The notes under the pieces: generated by a model
Seen by the model: the letters and a program-made list of their open reading frames with translations, nothing else
Database searches by the model: none
Told to the model about the DNA's origin: nothing
Shown: positions 6,520-15,666 of the stretch, piece after piece
Layout of the letters: every line of letters begins with the position of its first letter
Numbering within the stretch: the stretch's first letter is position 1
Source of the DNA: Candidatus Levyibacteriota bacterium
Lineage (GTDB): Bacteria > Patescibacteria > Microgenomatia > Levybacterales > UBA12049
Assembly (NCBI GenBank): GCA_003173915.1
Contig: PPGL01000021.1
Span: 1 to 31,243, forward strand
Reading direction: 5' to 3'
DNA length: 31,243 bases
Translations under genes and position numbers: made by a program

Positions 6520-8352
6520 CTACTTTAATTCGTATAAATATTGTTGTGCTGGATCGTAAGAGGCAATAAGTTGGTAATGATCTTTTGTACATTCAGTAAG
6601 TCGCCACACTTTGCAAAATGTTTCCACATCCTCTGCTTTAAGTACTAATTTTGTTATATTTTCCTTCTCTAATTTTGTGAAAGAATCTCTTGGGGAAATA
6701 AAAAAATGAACGTCGTGGGGAATAAAATTTGCATATAGAAAACCAAAACCCTCAGCTCTTCCAAGAATATCAACACCAACTGTGTCTCGTTTTGAAATGT
6801 GCGAAGAGAATAAATGATTAAAATCATAATAACTCAAACCATCAACAACAAGTACTCGAGTTAAGTACGCATTTGTATCTGCCCAGCCCAATCCATACGG
6901 TAAAATTAAAGCAGTGCTAATAAAGTAGTAAGCAAGTAGCAAAAATGAAAAAAAACATATTGCTAAGAAAAATAATTTATTTTTTGTGAAAGCTTTAGGA
7001 AGATCTCTTGCTGTTAAAGATAAAATACTAAAAAGGAATAATAAGAATCTTCCGAAGAAATAAAGAATTGGTAAAAATAAATAATTCGCAAAGAGTAATA
7101 CTGCTAATACTAGGTAATTGCTAGACTTTATTCTTTTGATAAGAATAAATACGATTACGGTCAAAAAAGAAAAAATAACAAAAGGATTATAATTAATAAT
7201 CAAGCCTAATGCTTTACTTTTTATAGTAGATAGGGAGAATAGTTGACTTATTAAAGAAGTAATTGACAACCCTTCAGCAGCGGGAAAGAAAAGTGATCCA
7301 GTAAGTATAAATGATCGAAGATACCAGAGAGATGGAAAAATGAGAGCAATAAAAAAAAATAAAGAAGCAAATTGTATTTTTTGTTTTTTCGTAGCGATGA
7401 GAATATATGTAATTATTGCTGGAAGCAGAGGTAATACTTGGATTTTTGATGCCAGAGCTCCACTAAAAAGAATAGCGGAGATAAAAATATCTTTTTTAGA
7501 GAGTTGCTTTTTAACTAATATTGATAGTGATAAAATCCAACAGAAAAGACATTGTGCATCAACATATCCAGAAGACATTAAATGAACAACAGTGAAGGAA
7601 CTCGCGAAAAACAGTGCTGGAAATATATAATATAAAACAGCCTGTTTTTTATTAATTACTGATGATACAACAAGTAACGCTAAAAAAGTAAGAATATAAA
7701 ATGTAAAATGGATTACACGTGAAGCGTTTTCCAATTGCAGCAATTGGGTGATAATATATATCATTTGTCCAAGTTGCGGAGTTGTTAAATACAGAAGAAT
7801 TCCTTCTGGTTTTTCCATAAGTGAATGGATTCGAATATATTCTTGCGGATAATCATGATGATAATAAGTAGCGTCAGAATTTATCTCAGGAACAAGTAAT
7901 CGAAGAAAACCTACCGTTAAAAATAGGAGCAGTGTAATTGTTAATAATCTATTTTCTTTCCACATCTTTTGGAAAAGCATACCCCACTGTTTTTTGGTAT
8001 CTATAAAATTTTTCATTTCAAGAGGAATAAAAGAGAAAATTAAAACAATGATTGTATAACAAGAAATAATAGTTGGAGTGAGTATTGAAAAAAGTCCGAG
8101 TATAAAAATACCAGTTGAGAAAAAAATGTGTCCAAGTGCGATCTTAATTAAAGAATCCTGCAGTGCTTGAGAAGAATATTTAAGCAATTTGATAATCTTT
8201 TCTCCAAAGAAAAATAAAAAAACTATGTATACAAATACAAAGAGGATTGAAAAAAAGAAATTAACAAAAGATTGCAATGAAAATGTTATGCCAATGAAAT
8301 CCTGCTTAAGTAAAATAAGATTTGTAATAAATGTAGACAAGATATTTGGCAT
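6520..8352 (-). CDS. GT-C-type membrane glycosyltransferase-like protein, paralog 1
   Basis: A 610-residue polytopic membrane protein with about ten hydrophobic segments and a soluble C-terminal tail. After the third or fourth hydrophobic segment, an extracytoplasmic loop carries PEINSDATYYHHDYP (about 155-169). This acidic/aromatic/His motif resembles the catalytic first loop of PMT/ArnT-like GT-C enzymes that use lipid-linked sugars. It is clearly paralogous to the next gene upstream: they share the Asp-Tyr-Tyr-His loop, a WADTNAYLTRVL-like segment, GFLYANF, and a C-terminal PAQQYLYELK. Substrate and linkage are unknown. It follows the paralog by 42 bases; a TATACT at 8363-8368 could give it an additional promoter. 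Confidence 0.65.
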   Translation of the reverse strand: MPNILSTFITNLILLKQDFIGITFSLQSFVNFFFSILFVFVYIVFLFFFGEKIIKLLKYSSQALQDSLIKIALGHIFFSTGIFILGLFSILTPTIISCYTIIVLIFSFIPLEMKNFIDTKKQWGMLFQKMWKENRLLTITLLLFLTVGFLRLLVPEINSDATYYHHDYPQEYIRIHSLMEKPEGILLYLTTPQLGQMIYIITQLLQLENASRVIHFTFYILTFLALLVVSSVINKKQAVLYYIFPALFFASSFTVVHLMSSGYVDAQCLFCWILSLSILVKKQLSKKDIFISAILFSGALASKIQVLPLLPAIITYILIATKKQKIQFASLFFFIALIFPSLWYLRSFILTGSLFFPAAEGLSITSLISQLFSLSTIKSKALGLIINYNPFVIFSFLTVIVFILIKRIKSSNYLVLAVLLFANYLFLPILYFFGRFLLFLFSILSLTARDLPKAFTKNKLFFLAICFFSFLLLAYYFISTALILPYGLGWADTNAYLTRVLVVDGLSYYDFNHLFSSHISKRDTVGVDILGRAEGFGFLYANFIPHDVHFFISPRDSFTKLEKENITKLVLKAEDVETFCKVWRLTECTKDHYQLIASYDPAQQYLYELK

Positions 8353-8394
8353 AGTTTTAGTTAGTATACTATAAAATAGTAGCAGTTATGATGA

Positions 8395-10221
8395 TCATCG
8401 AATTTTGTATAGATACTGCCCTGCAGGAGGATAAACTGCAAGTAGTTTATACGAATTTATTGAACAATCTGTTAATTCCCACAAAGTACAAAACCATTGT
8501 ATATCGCCATGTTTAATGAGTAATTTACTGATTCCTGCTTTTTTTAAATTAGTAAAGGAACCATGAAGTTTAAGGACATAAAATACGTCTTCATGTGTGA
8601 AATTTGCATACAGAAATCCATTAATTGTGTATGTTCCAACAAGATCATTTGTAGAAATATAAGGAGAAAATAGCATATCAAAATCATAATAGCTTGCATT
8701 ATTTCGTGCTAAAACTCGGGTTAAATAATGATTAGTATTCGCCCATGTTAGGCCATATGGAAGAATAAGTGTAGCGTTAATAAAATAATATCCAAACATA
8801 ACAATACATGTTGACCAAAGTGTAATCTGATAATACTTATTTCTATAAATTGAGAGAGGGAGTTGTGTCACAAGTGTCGAAAATATACTAAACGCAAATA
8901 ATAAATAACGTCCAGTGTAATAATATAAAGGAAGTATTAGATAATTGGCGACAAGAAAAAGATTCAAACAGGTGAGAGTTGAAAAAGAAAAGGTTTTTCT
9001 GCGATTATATAGAAAAGAGATCAGTGCTAATGCTATCGAAATAAGTATAAAAGGATTGAAGTTGATAAACAGACCAATAATTTTTGTTTTGATAATTGAT
9101 AAAGAGAAATATTGGGGAAGCAAATTAATTAATGTATGAGTTGAAATACTTGCATAAAATATTTGACCTGTGATAAGTAATGATCGAATATACCAGAGAG
9201 AAGGAAAGGCAAATGCTAAGAAAATAAACCAAACAATATAATGCAAAACATTTCGCTTTAGTTGAAAGACTAAAAAACAAATAAATATTATAAAAAAAGA
9301 TAGTCCTTGAATTTTTGACGCAAGTAGTCCACCAAATAAAATTGCTGTAATGATGACAGTTTGTTTGGTAAGTGGAGTATCAACTAATAAAGAAAAAATT
9401 AATGTCCACAAAAAAATCCATTGGGTGTCAGCATATCCTGATCCAATCAACCCAAGTACTGTAGGTGATGCGGTAAATAAAAGTGCAGGTAATACACTAA
9501 CTTGAGTTATTTTTTTTCTCGCTCCAATATATAAGAAAACTAATATTGCACAAAGAAAAAAGAAAAAGTGAATAATTCTCAGAGATGGGACCAAATGAAA
9601 AAATAGCATAATAACATAGAGCATTTGTGCAAGTTGTGGAGTCATAAGAAAAATCTGACTTCCTTTTGGAAATTCCATAAGTGAGTGGATACGGAGGTAT
9701 TCTGTAGGATAATCATAATGATAATAGATTGCATCTACTCCTATTTCAGGGGATAAAAGTCTCATTACTCCAAGAACTAAAAATAGAAGTAAAAAAATAC
9801 TTGCTATAGTATTGACACGGTATAATTTTTTAAAAAACGCAAGAAGATTTAAAGGGTACAGTGTTTGTTTGTAAGGAAGTTTTTTGATACCAAGTATCGT
9901 AATTGCAATTATCACAATAAGGTATACAATAATTCCTGCGTTAGAGAGTGACGAAAATACTCCGAGTAATGTAACCCCAGTGCAAAAAAAAATATATCCA
10001 AGGGCAAGAGAAAGTAATGCATGTTGTAATGTGAATGGTTTAGATAGTCTGAAGATAAATTGACGAATACAAATGCCAAGTAAATACAACAGACAAAATA
10101 AGAAACAGACACTCACAAAAGAAAGAATCCATAAGAAGAAACTTGAATCAATTCTAAACCCAATAAAATCTTTTTGTAGCGCTAGAAAATTTTGGATAGT
10201 AAATAAAAAAGGATTGAGCAT
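8395..10221 (-). CDS. GT-C-type membrane glycosyltransferase-like protein, paralog 2
   Basis: A 608-residue membrane protein with the same architecture as its downstream neighbour: many hydrophobic segments, an extracytoplasmic loop with PEIGVDAIYYHYDYP, and a short soluble C-terminal domain ending in PAGQYLYKIR. The two align along their whole length by eye, so they arose by tandem duplication or acquisition as a pair. The start codon lies 2 bases after the stop of the acyltransferase gene, which points to one transcript for all three. Family-level function (transfer of a sugar from a polyprenyl-phosphate donor) is inferred from the GT-C-like loop; no specific activity can be assigned. Confidence 0.65.
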   Translation of the reverse strand: MLNPFLFTIQNFLALQKDFIGFRIDSSFFLWILSFVSVCFLFCLLYLLGICIRQFIFRLSKPFTLQHALLSLALGYIFFCTGVTLLGVFSSLSNAGIIVYLIVIIAITILGIKKLPYKQTLYPLNLLAFFKKLYRVNTIASIFLLLFLVLGVMRLLSPEIGVDAIYYHYDYPTEYLRIHSLMEFPKGSQIFLMTPQLAQMLYVIMLFFHLVPSLRIIHFFFFLCAILVFLYIGARKKITQVSVLPALLFTASPTVLGLIGSGYADTQWIFLWTLIFSLLVDTPLTKQTVIITAILFGGLLASKIQGLSFFIIFICFLVFQLKRNVLHYIVWFIFLAFAFPSLWYIRSLLITGQIFYASISTHTLINLLPQYFSLSIIKTKIIGLFINFNPFILISIALALISFLYNRRKTFSFSTLTCLNLFLVANYLILPLYYYTGRYLLFAFSIFSTLVTQLPLSIYRNKYYQITLWSTCIVMFGYYFINATLILPYGLTWANTNHYLTRVLARNNASYYDFDMLFSPYISTNDLVGTYTINGFLYANFTHEDVFYVLKLHGSFTNLKKAGISKLLIKHGDIQWFCTLWELTDCSINSYKLLAVYPPAGQYLYKIR

Positions 10222-10223
10222 AA

Positions 10224-11237
10224 TTATAGAAGATATTTTTTAAAAGGATGGAACAATGTAATTAAATATAATACAAAACCAGACGCTATAAATAAAATAA
10301 GACCGTTGATAAAATTATCAATTGGAGTAAAAAATGTAACAAAATTTGACTTATCCGACAATATGAAAAATCCTTGCTGCATTAATGCATGTATAAAATA
10401 AATTCCCAAGGCAAGCGTACTTAAAGAAGTAATATACTTTCTTATATTTGGTTGTATGCTTTTCTCTAAAGAATTTCCGATAAAAATAAAAAATAAAAAG
10501 AAACCTACAGATAAAAATATAATATTAGGAGCAATATAATTATAAAAATCAGGAGCGAGTATACCTTTGTTTACAGATACACTAAGCAAAGTCCAAGCGG
10601 TTCCAATTAAGATACCTAGCAAACCATATAAAAGCCAATATGTTTGTTTTTTCTCTGAAGCAATAAGATATCCTAGTAAAAAATAACCGTAGAAGCTAAT
10701 TGTTTGTCTGACTAATCCATCGTCAACAGAGCGTGGAAAAGCAAGTGAGGAGTGAGTGTATGGTAGAAAAGATATTCCCACAAACCAGAGCAACACAATA
10801 AAAATAATATCAATTCTTCTCGCCTTTTGAATGAGAATTCGTGTTATTGGTGTAAGCAAATACAAACAACAAATCATAGGCAAAAACCAGAATGATTCTA
10901 AACGCAGAAAGAATTCACGAGTTAGCAATAAGGAAATTGAAAGATGTTTCGTATATATTGCAACAATAACATAAATTATAGTCCACGTAACCCAGGGATA
11001 TAATATACGCGAGAAACGTTTTCCTAAAAAAGTACGATATGTTTCTTGTTTTGGTAGGAGTAATGCTCCACTTAACATAATAAAGAGTGGTACGCAGGTT
11101 GTTGCGAATGCCTGAGTAATCATTGTTATATAGATAAATGGGGATTCAATTTTTTGATTAGGAAACGAATGTAATACCAAAACAAAATATATTGCGAGTA
11201 TTCGAGTAATGTCTGCCCACAGTAGCCTTTTTTTCAT
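10224..11237 (-). CDS. Acyltransferase family 3 membrane protein
   Basis: A 337-residue protein with about ten membrane segments. The N-terminus KRLLWADITRILAIYFVLVL followed by HSF gives the family's conserved Arg (R12) and His (H23) in the first membrane helix. Such enzymes O-acylate sugars or lipids at the inner membrane; examples are OafA-like proteins and modifiers of surface polysaccharide. It is first in a leftward operon with two glycosyltransferase-like genes, fitting a role in modifying a surface glycan. The promoter is strong and has an inverted repeat over its -10 box. Acceptor and acyl group cannot be told. Confidence 0.85.
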   Translation of the reverse strand: MKKRLLWADITRILAIYFVLVLHSFPNQKIESPFIYITMITQAFATTCVPLFIMLSGALLLPKQETYRTFLGKRFSRILYPWVTWTIIYVIVAIYTKHLSISLLLTREFFLRLESFWFLPMICCLYLLTPITRILIQKARRIDIIFIVLLWFVGISFLPYTHSSLAFPRSVDDGLVRQTISFYGYFLLGYLIASEKKQTYWLLYGLLGILIGTAWTLLSVSVNKGILAPDFYNYIAPNIIFLSVGFFLFFIFIGNSLEKSIQPNIRKYITSLSTLALGIYFIHALMQQGFFILSDKSNFVTFFTPIDNFINGLILFIASGFVLYLITLFHPFKKYLL

Positions 11238-11246
11238 AATATCCGT

Positions 11247-11275
11247 ATATTACGGAAAGCTGTATTCGTAGTCAA
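11247..11275 (-). promoter_or_regulatory. Promoter of the acyltransferase operon with overlapping inverted repeat
   Basis: On the minus strand, TTGACT (11275-11270), 17 bases, then TAATAT (11252-11247). The ATG is 9 bases downstream. An inverted repeat TCCGT/ACGGA (11242-11256) is centred on the -10 box and could be an operator or a small 5' hairpin. Confidence 0.65.
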
Positions 11276-11356
11276 CAAGAGCATTTATAAATTTTTAACA
11301 TTTCTGCTTTTCTTGTTGAAAATTTCAAACTTTACTATAAAAATCGTTTTTTAGAG

Positions 11357-11362
11357 TATAAT
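11357..11362 (+). promoter_or_regulatory. -10 box TATAAT of the ATP-citrate lyase operon
   Basis: A perfect TATAAT lies 8 bases before the ATG at 11371 with no Shine-Dalgarno between them, again predicting a leaderless message. No convincing -35 box is seen at the usual distance. Confidence 0.6.
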
Positions 11363-11370
11363 ATGCATGT

Positions 11371-12552
11371 ATGGCAAGAAAAAAGATCTCTGAATATTTG
11401 GCAAAAAGCTTACTCTACGGTGCATTTCACGTTCCATATGCCGGAGTTTCGATTAATCTTCAAAGAGATAGTTTGTCAAAATTAGATGCATTAGATACTT
11501 CTAAAAAATATGTTGGAAAAGTAGATCAGGGAGTGAAAAAAAGGAACAAATTAGGTTTGGTGATTGTTAAGAAATCAATCAATGAGATTAAAGAAGCGAT
11601 CAAAGAATGGAAAAAGCAAGGATTTACCCAATTTTTAGTTGAAGATTTTATTGTTCATAAAAAAGAAGAAGAATATTATTTGGCAATTGAGCGAGTTCGG
11701 GAAGGACATAAAATTAATTATTCTGACAAAGGTGGAGTGGATATTGAAGAACATGCTGATTTAGTCAAAGAAAAAATTATCAGCTCAAAACAAGATACAA
11801 AAGATATTAGTTCGTTTCTCAAACTTGACGAAAAAGTTCTCAGCACAATTTTAGAAGTTCTTGATAATAATTTTTTTTCTTTCCTTGAAATAAATCCGCT
11901 GGTAGTTGTTGGAAAGCAGTTTTATTTTCTCGATAGTGCTGTGGAAGTTGATTCAACAGCAGAATTTTTCGTGCAAAATTCTTGGAAAGCAGATGATTTT
12001 GTCGGAGAGCGCGGAGGAAAAACGCAAGAAGAACAGAATATTTTGGATCTCAAAGCAAAATCTCAAGCGGCTTTTAAATTTGATTTGCTCAATTCTGATG
12101 GTTCTATTTGGATGCTCCTTTCAGGTGGAGGAGCATCAATTGTTTTGGCAGATGAAGTATACAATTTAGGTGAAGGAGAAAATCTAGCAAATTATGGAGA
12201 ATATTCAGGAAATCCTAATCAGGAGGAAACGTATATTTATACGAAAAACGTTTTGAGTTTGTTGCTAAAATCAAAAGCGAAAAAGAAGGTTCTTATTATC
12301 GGTGGAGGAGTTGCGAATTTTACTGATGTAAAAGCGACATTTCGTGGAGTAATTCGCGCAATGGACGACGTAAAAAATGAATTATCAAAACAAGGGGTAA
12401 AAGTTTTTGTTAGACGTGGAGGACCTAATCAAAAAACAGGACTTTTTTTGATGAAAGATTTTCTGCAAAAGTCAAACTTATATGGAAATGTTGTTGGGCC
12501 CGATGTGATGATTACTAATATTATTGCAGAAGCAGTAGAGTTTTTATGTTAG
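11371..12552 (+). CDS. aclB: ATP-citrate lyase small subunit (ATP-grasp and citrate-binding part)
   Basis: ATP-citrate lyase splits citrate with CoA and ATP into oxaloacetate and acetyl-CoA. The 393 residues align by eye with the N-terminal third of animal ACLY. There is an ATP-grasp region with KLGLVIVKKS and EYYLAIERVREG, then GGVDIEE, FLEINPLVVV and VDSTAEF. The citrate-binding domain follows, with MLLSGGGASIV, LANYGEYSGNP, IIGGGVANFTDVKATFRG and FVRRGGPN. The length matches the small subunit of two-subunit bacterial ACL. ATG 11371 is fixed by the TATAAT 8 bases before it. It overlaps aclA by 7 bases. Confidence 0.93.
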   Translation: MARKKISEYLAKSLLYGAFHVPYAGVSINLQRDSLSKLDALDTSKKYVGKVDQGVKKRNKLGLVIVKKSINEIKEAIKEWKKQGFTQFLVEDFIVHKKEEEYYLAIERVREGHKINYSDKGGVDIEEHADLVKEKIISSKQDTKDISSFLKLDEKVLSTILEVLDNNFFSFLEINPLVVVGKQFYFLDSAVEVDSTAEFFVQNSWKADDFVGERGGKTQEEQNILDLKAKSQAAFKFDLLNSDGSIWMLLSGGGASIVLADEVYNLGEGENLANYGEYSGNPNQEETYIYTKNVLSLLLKSKAKKKVLIIGGGVANFTDVKATFRGVIRAMDDVKNELSKQGVKVFVRRGGPNQKTGLFLMKDFLQKSNLYGNVVGPDVMITNIIAEAVEFLC

Positions 12553-14336
12553 ACATAACATTACTAAGAAAAGAAAAAAAATTTACCATACTTTCTTTGG
12601 GAAGTTATCCTGGGATAATTCAATCGATATTGGATTTCGATTTTTTATCTGGAAAAGAAAAACCTTCACTTGTCGGAATTATTGCCGGAGGAAGAAGATC
12701 AGAACGCTATTTTTTTGGAAAAAAAGAGATACTTCTTCCTGTTTTTTCATCGCTTTCAGCATTGCCAAAAGATATAAAAGAATCAGTTAATTTTTTTCTT
12801 AATGTTACATCTGGAAGACGAGTACTGGAAAGTTCGGTTGATGCACTGGAAAACATACCATCTGTTATCGGCGGTATTGTATTTGCAGAGAATGTTCCGG
12901 AAGCGCATGCAATAGCATTACAGCACGCAGCAGATAAAAAAAATGCGTTTATTGTTGGGCCAGCAAGTGTCGGAATATTACTTCCAAAACAATTAAAACT
13001 TGGTGCAATTGGAGGGGTTGATATGCATCAATTTGTTGATGCACATATTTTTACACCAGGTGATGTCGCAGTATTTTCTTCATCCGGTGGCATGACTAAC
13101 GAACTTATTAATATTGTTGCGAGTGCCGGAAAACGTATCTCATTTGCACTTTCTTTTGGAGGAGATAGATTTCCTGCAACAACCCCTCTTGATGCATTTT
13201 TGGCAGCAGAGCGAGATCCTCAAACAAAGTATATTGTTTATTTTGGAGAGCTAGGAGGATATGACGAATATGACATTGCAAACGCAATACAGATAGGAAA
13301 AATTACAAAACCTGTCCTGTGTTATATTGCCGGAGTTATTTCCGATATGTTTAAAGAGCCTCCACAATTTGGCCATGCAAAAGCAATGGCTGGAAAAGGT
13401 TCAGAAAGGGCTGTCGCAAAAAGAGAAGCATTACAACAAGCAGGAGCGTTTGCGGCAAATTCATTTGAAGAATTTGTCGAAAAAATTGGAGGGCTTGAAA
13501 GCGCTATTGCCGATGACAAAACAGATTATGCTACACTTGTTACAGATATGACAAACCGTCAACACGCACTTATTGCATCAAGTGTTTCAAAAGACATTGA
13601 AGGGGAAGTCCATGTTTTGGGAGAAAATTTACTTTCTTTTGCTAAGAACAATTCGTTTGCTTTTGAAGTAGGTTCATTGTTCATCGGAAGAAAATTGCAA
13701 TCAAAAGATACAGAACAATTTATTGATTTTGTTTTACGTTTGTTAGTTGATCATGGTCCGTATGTCTCAGGTGCTGTCAATACAATTGTTACTGCGCGTG
13801 CTGGAGCAAATCTTGTTTCAAGTCTTTCTGCAGGGCTTCTCACAATTGGTCCTCGATTTGGTGGTGCTATTAATGATGCTGCAGGAAATTGGCTTCGCGC
13901 AGTTCAAAGCCATGAAACACCGTATGATTTTGTTGAAAGTTTTGCTAAGCAAAAAAAATATATCCTAGGAATTGGTCATAGAAAATATCGAATAGATTTT
14001 CCAGATCCTCGCGTTAACGAGCTCTTACAGTTTATAAAAGAATTAAAAAATAAACGATTTACTGATTTTGCAAAAGAAGTGGAGAAAATAACAACTGCAA
14101 AAAAAGGAAATCTTATCTTAAATGTTGACGGAACAATTGCTGCGGTTTTACTCGATATCTTGTCTGAAAAAGAAGGATTATCAGATGAGGAGTTGCGTCG
14201 ACTTGTTGATACGGAATTTTTTAATGCATTGTTTGTTTTGAGTCGTTCGGTTGGATTTATTGCACATTTCCTCGATCAAAAAAGACTAGACGAGGGACTT
14301 TTCCGCCTCACAGAGGACCAGGTGGCAGAAGCATAA
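12546..14336 (+). CDS. aclA: ATP-citrate lyase large subunit (CoA-ligase and citrate synthase-like lyase part)
   Basis: The 596 residues match the C-terminal two thirds of ACLY. A succinyl-CoA-synthetase-like CoA-binding/ligase region comes first (VGPASVG, FSSSGGMTNELINIVASAG, GGDRFPATT, GELGGYDEYDIANAI). The phosphohistidine loop is QFGHAKAMAGKGSE, with His277 the expected phosphorylated residue. The citrate-synthase-like lyase domain follows from about residue 330: VDHGPYVSGAVNTIV, TARAGANLVSSLSAGLLTIG, LGIGHRKYR, NLILNVDG, and a terminal SVGFIAHFLDQKRLDEG. All key residues I can recall are present, so an active enzyme is likely. ATGTTAG is shared with the end of aclB, so the subunits are made together. 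Confidence 0.94.
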   Translation: MLDITLLRKEKKFTILSLGSYPGIIQSILDFDFLSGKEKPSLVGIIAGGRRSERYFFGKKEILLPVFSSLSALPKDIKESVNFFLNVTSGRRVLESSVDALENIPSVIGGIVFAENVPEAHAIALQHAADKKNAFIVGPASVGILLPKQLKLGAIGGVDMHQFVDAHIFTPGDVAVFSSSGGMTNELINIVASAGKRISFALSFGGDRFPATTPLDAFLAAERDPQTKYIVYFGELGGYDEYDIANAIQIGKITKPVLCYIAGVISDMFKEPPQFGHAKAMAGKGSERAVAKREALQQAGAFAANSFEEFVEKIGGLESAIADDKTDYATLVTDMTNRQHALIASSVSKDIEGEVHVLGENLLSFAKNNSFAFEVGSLFIGRKLQSKDTEQFIDFVLRLLVDHGPYVSGAVNTIVTARAGANLVSSLSAGLLTIGPRFGGAINDAAGNWLRAVQSHETPYDFVESFAKQKKYILGIGHRKYRIDFPDPRVNELLQFIKELKNKRFTDFAKEVEKITTAKKGNLILNVDGTIAAVLLDILSEKEGLSDEELRRLVDTEFFNALFVLSRSVGFIAHFLDQKRLDEGLFRLTEDQVAEA

Positions 14337-14345
14337 TAATACTAC

Positions 14346-15548
14346 TTATCCATAATAGGCTTTTAATGCCTCTCTTAAATATTCTCCTCCTACAATATTC
14401 CCAACTTTTTTAAATAAATCTCTCTGTTCTGGTCTGAGACTACCCATAAAACCATTGAAAGATTTTCTTGATAATTCTTTGAAAAGCAATTCTAAGCCGC
14501 TCGCCATTTTTTCTGGATTTATACTTGTTCCGTCAATGACTGGTGTTCCAAGTAATTGTGCCATGAGAACTGTTTCTAATGGAGTAATAAAATTCATGAC
14601 AAAGGTTGCAGAAACAGCCTCTCTTCTCAGAAGTTCTGGATCGCGGAATAGACCCCCTATTTGATTGCCACTCATGCCTAACAAGAATTCCAGTGATGGA
14701 GTTAGTGGAGTTTTCCCCTGGCGCGTTACTTCTGCATTGACTCTCATTCCATTGAATATTGCTAAGAAAACCGTTTCAATAATTGCGGCTCTTGTTTCTT
14801 CCAATAATAATTGTGAGATAGGAGAATATTGTACATTGTCGGTTGTTGTTACAAATGTATCGGCAAATCCTCTTGGTTGAACTCTAATTTCTCTTGCCTC
14901 AACCGGTTGTGTTTTTCCGGTTTTTTCTTTTCTTTTTTCTGTCATAAGGGCAAGCAGTTCTTCTTGGGTTGGTGCTTCACTTGGAAGAACGTGAGTGAGC
15001 TTTCGCATTTGTGTGAGCGCAGTAGGTCTTTGTTCTACAGTTAGCGCATGTCCTAATTCTTCTCCAAAAAGCGGAATAATATCCTCATTGGCAGGATATG
15101 CCAGTAATGATGAAAATTTAAAATAAATTTTCCCTTGAGGATGTTCTAACGTTGGATATATATATGTACCAGCACCAAATTTTCTATTGAGAACTCCCTC
15201 TGCGTTGTATGCTTCTGCTGGAGCTATCGTATCAATTACTGCTGCTCCGAGTGCATTAAATTCTTCATCACTTATGACTTCTGCATCCATAACAAGAGGA
15301 GTTAAGCGATCTCTTACAAATTGAGGAATCATCCCATGGCCAAGTATACGAAGATATGATTGTTTGCCTTCAGAGAGCATGGTAGTTACCTTTTCTTTTT
15401 CCCTTTGTTTTCTTGTTTGGTCTGATTCCCCAAAGAGTCTTCTTGCAGTTCGACGAAAAATAGGCAATACTCCATCAACATCGAATCTATTGCTTAGTTG
15501 CTGCCGATAGTGGCTAAGTTTGTCTGGTAAGCTTTCTTGTCGAGACAT
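14346..15548 (-). CDS. Uncharacterised 400-residue protein with an EELGH motif
   Basis: I do not recognise this family. The N-terminal 60 residues are basic and helical. Residues about 85-180 look like a folded alpha/beta region. It contains FGEELGHALT (E163, E164, H167), which resembles the HExxH zinc site of metallopeptidases but with Glu in place of the first His. The remainder is predicted to be mainly helical, with hydrophobic patches such as FVMNFITPLETVLMAQLLG. There is no clear signal peptide. It is transcribed against aclA with a 9-base gap. Its promoter predicts a leaderless message starting at ATG 15548. Confidence 0.7.
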   Translation of the reverse strand: MSRQESLPDKLSHYRQQLSNRFDVDGVLPIFRRTARRLFGESDQTRKQREKEKVTTMLSEGKQSYLRILGHGMIPQFVRDRLTPLVMDAEVISDEEFNALGAAVIDTIAPAEAYNAEGVLNRKFGAGTYIYPTLEHPQGKIYFKFSSLLAYPANEDIIPLFGEELGHALTVEQRPTALTQMRKLTHVLPSEAPTQEELLALMTEKRKEKTGKTQPVEAREIRVQPRGFADTFVTTTDNVQYSPISQLLLEETRAAIIETVFLAIFNGMRVNAEVTRQGKTPLTPSLEFLLGMSGNQIGGLFRDPELLRREAVSATFVMNFITPLETVLMAQLLGTPVIDGTSINPEKMASGLELLFKELSRKSFNGFMGSLRPEQRDLFKKVGNIVGGEYLREALKAYYG

Positions 15549-15553
15549 AACCT

Positions 15554-15582
15554 ATAATAGCATTTTTCGTAAATAGAGTAAA
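15554..15582 (-). promoter_or_regulatory. Promoter TTTACT-N17-TATTAT
   Basis: On the minus strand, TTTACT (15582-15577), 17 bases, then TATTAT (15559-15554). The start codon of the 400-residue protein follows after 5 bases. Confidence 0.55.
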
Positions 15583-15632
15583 CTATAAGGTTGGATAATA
15601 AAATTATGATTGTAACATGAATTGCTTGCTTA

Positions 15633-15660
15633 TTGAATTCTTTTTTTTCTGTAGTACGAT
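15633..15660 (+). promoter_or_regulatory. Promoter TTGAAT-N16-TACGAT
   Basis: TTGAAT (15633-15638), 16 bases, then TACGAT (15655-15660). The GTG at 15667 is 6 bases further on, the same geometry as other leaderless genes here. This is the main reason for accepting the small gene that follows. Confidence 0.5.
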
Positions 15661-15666
15661 ACAAAA

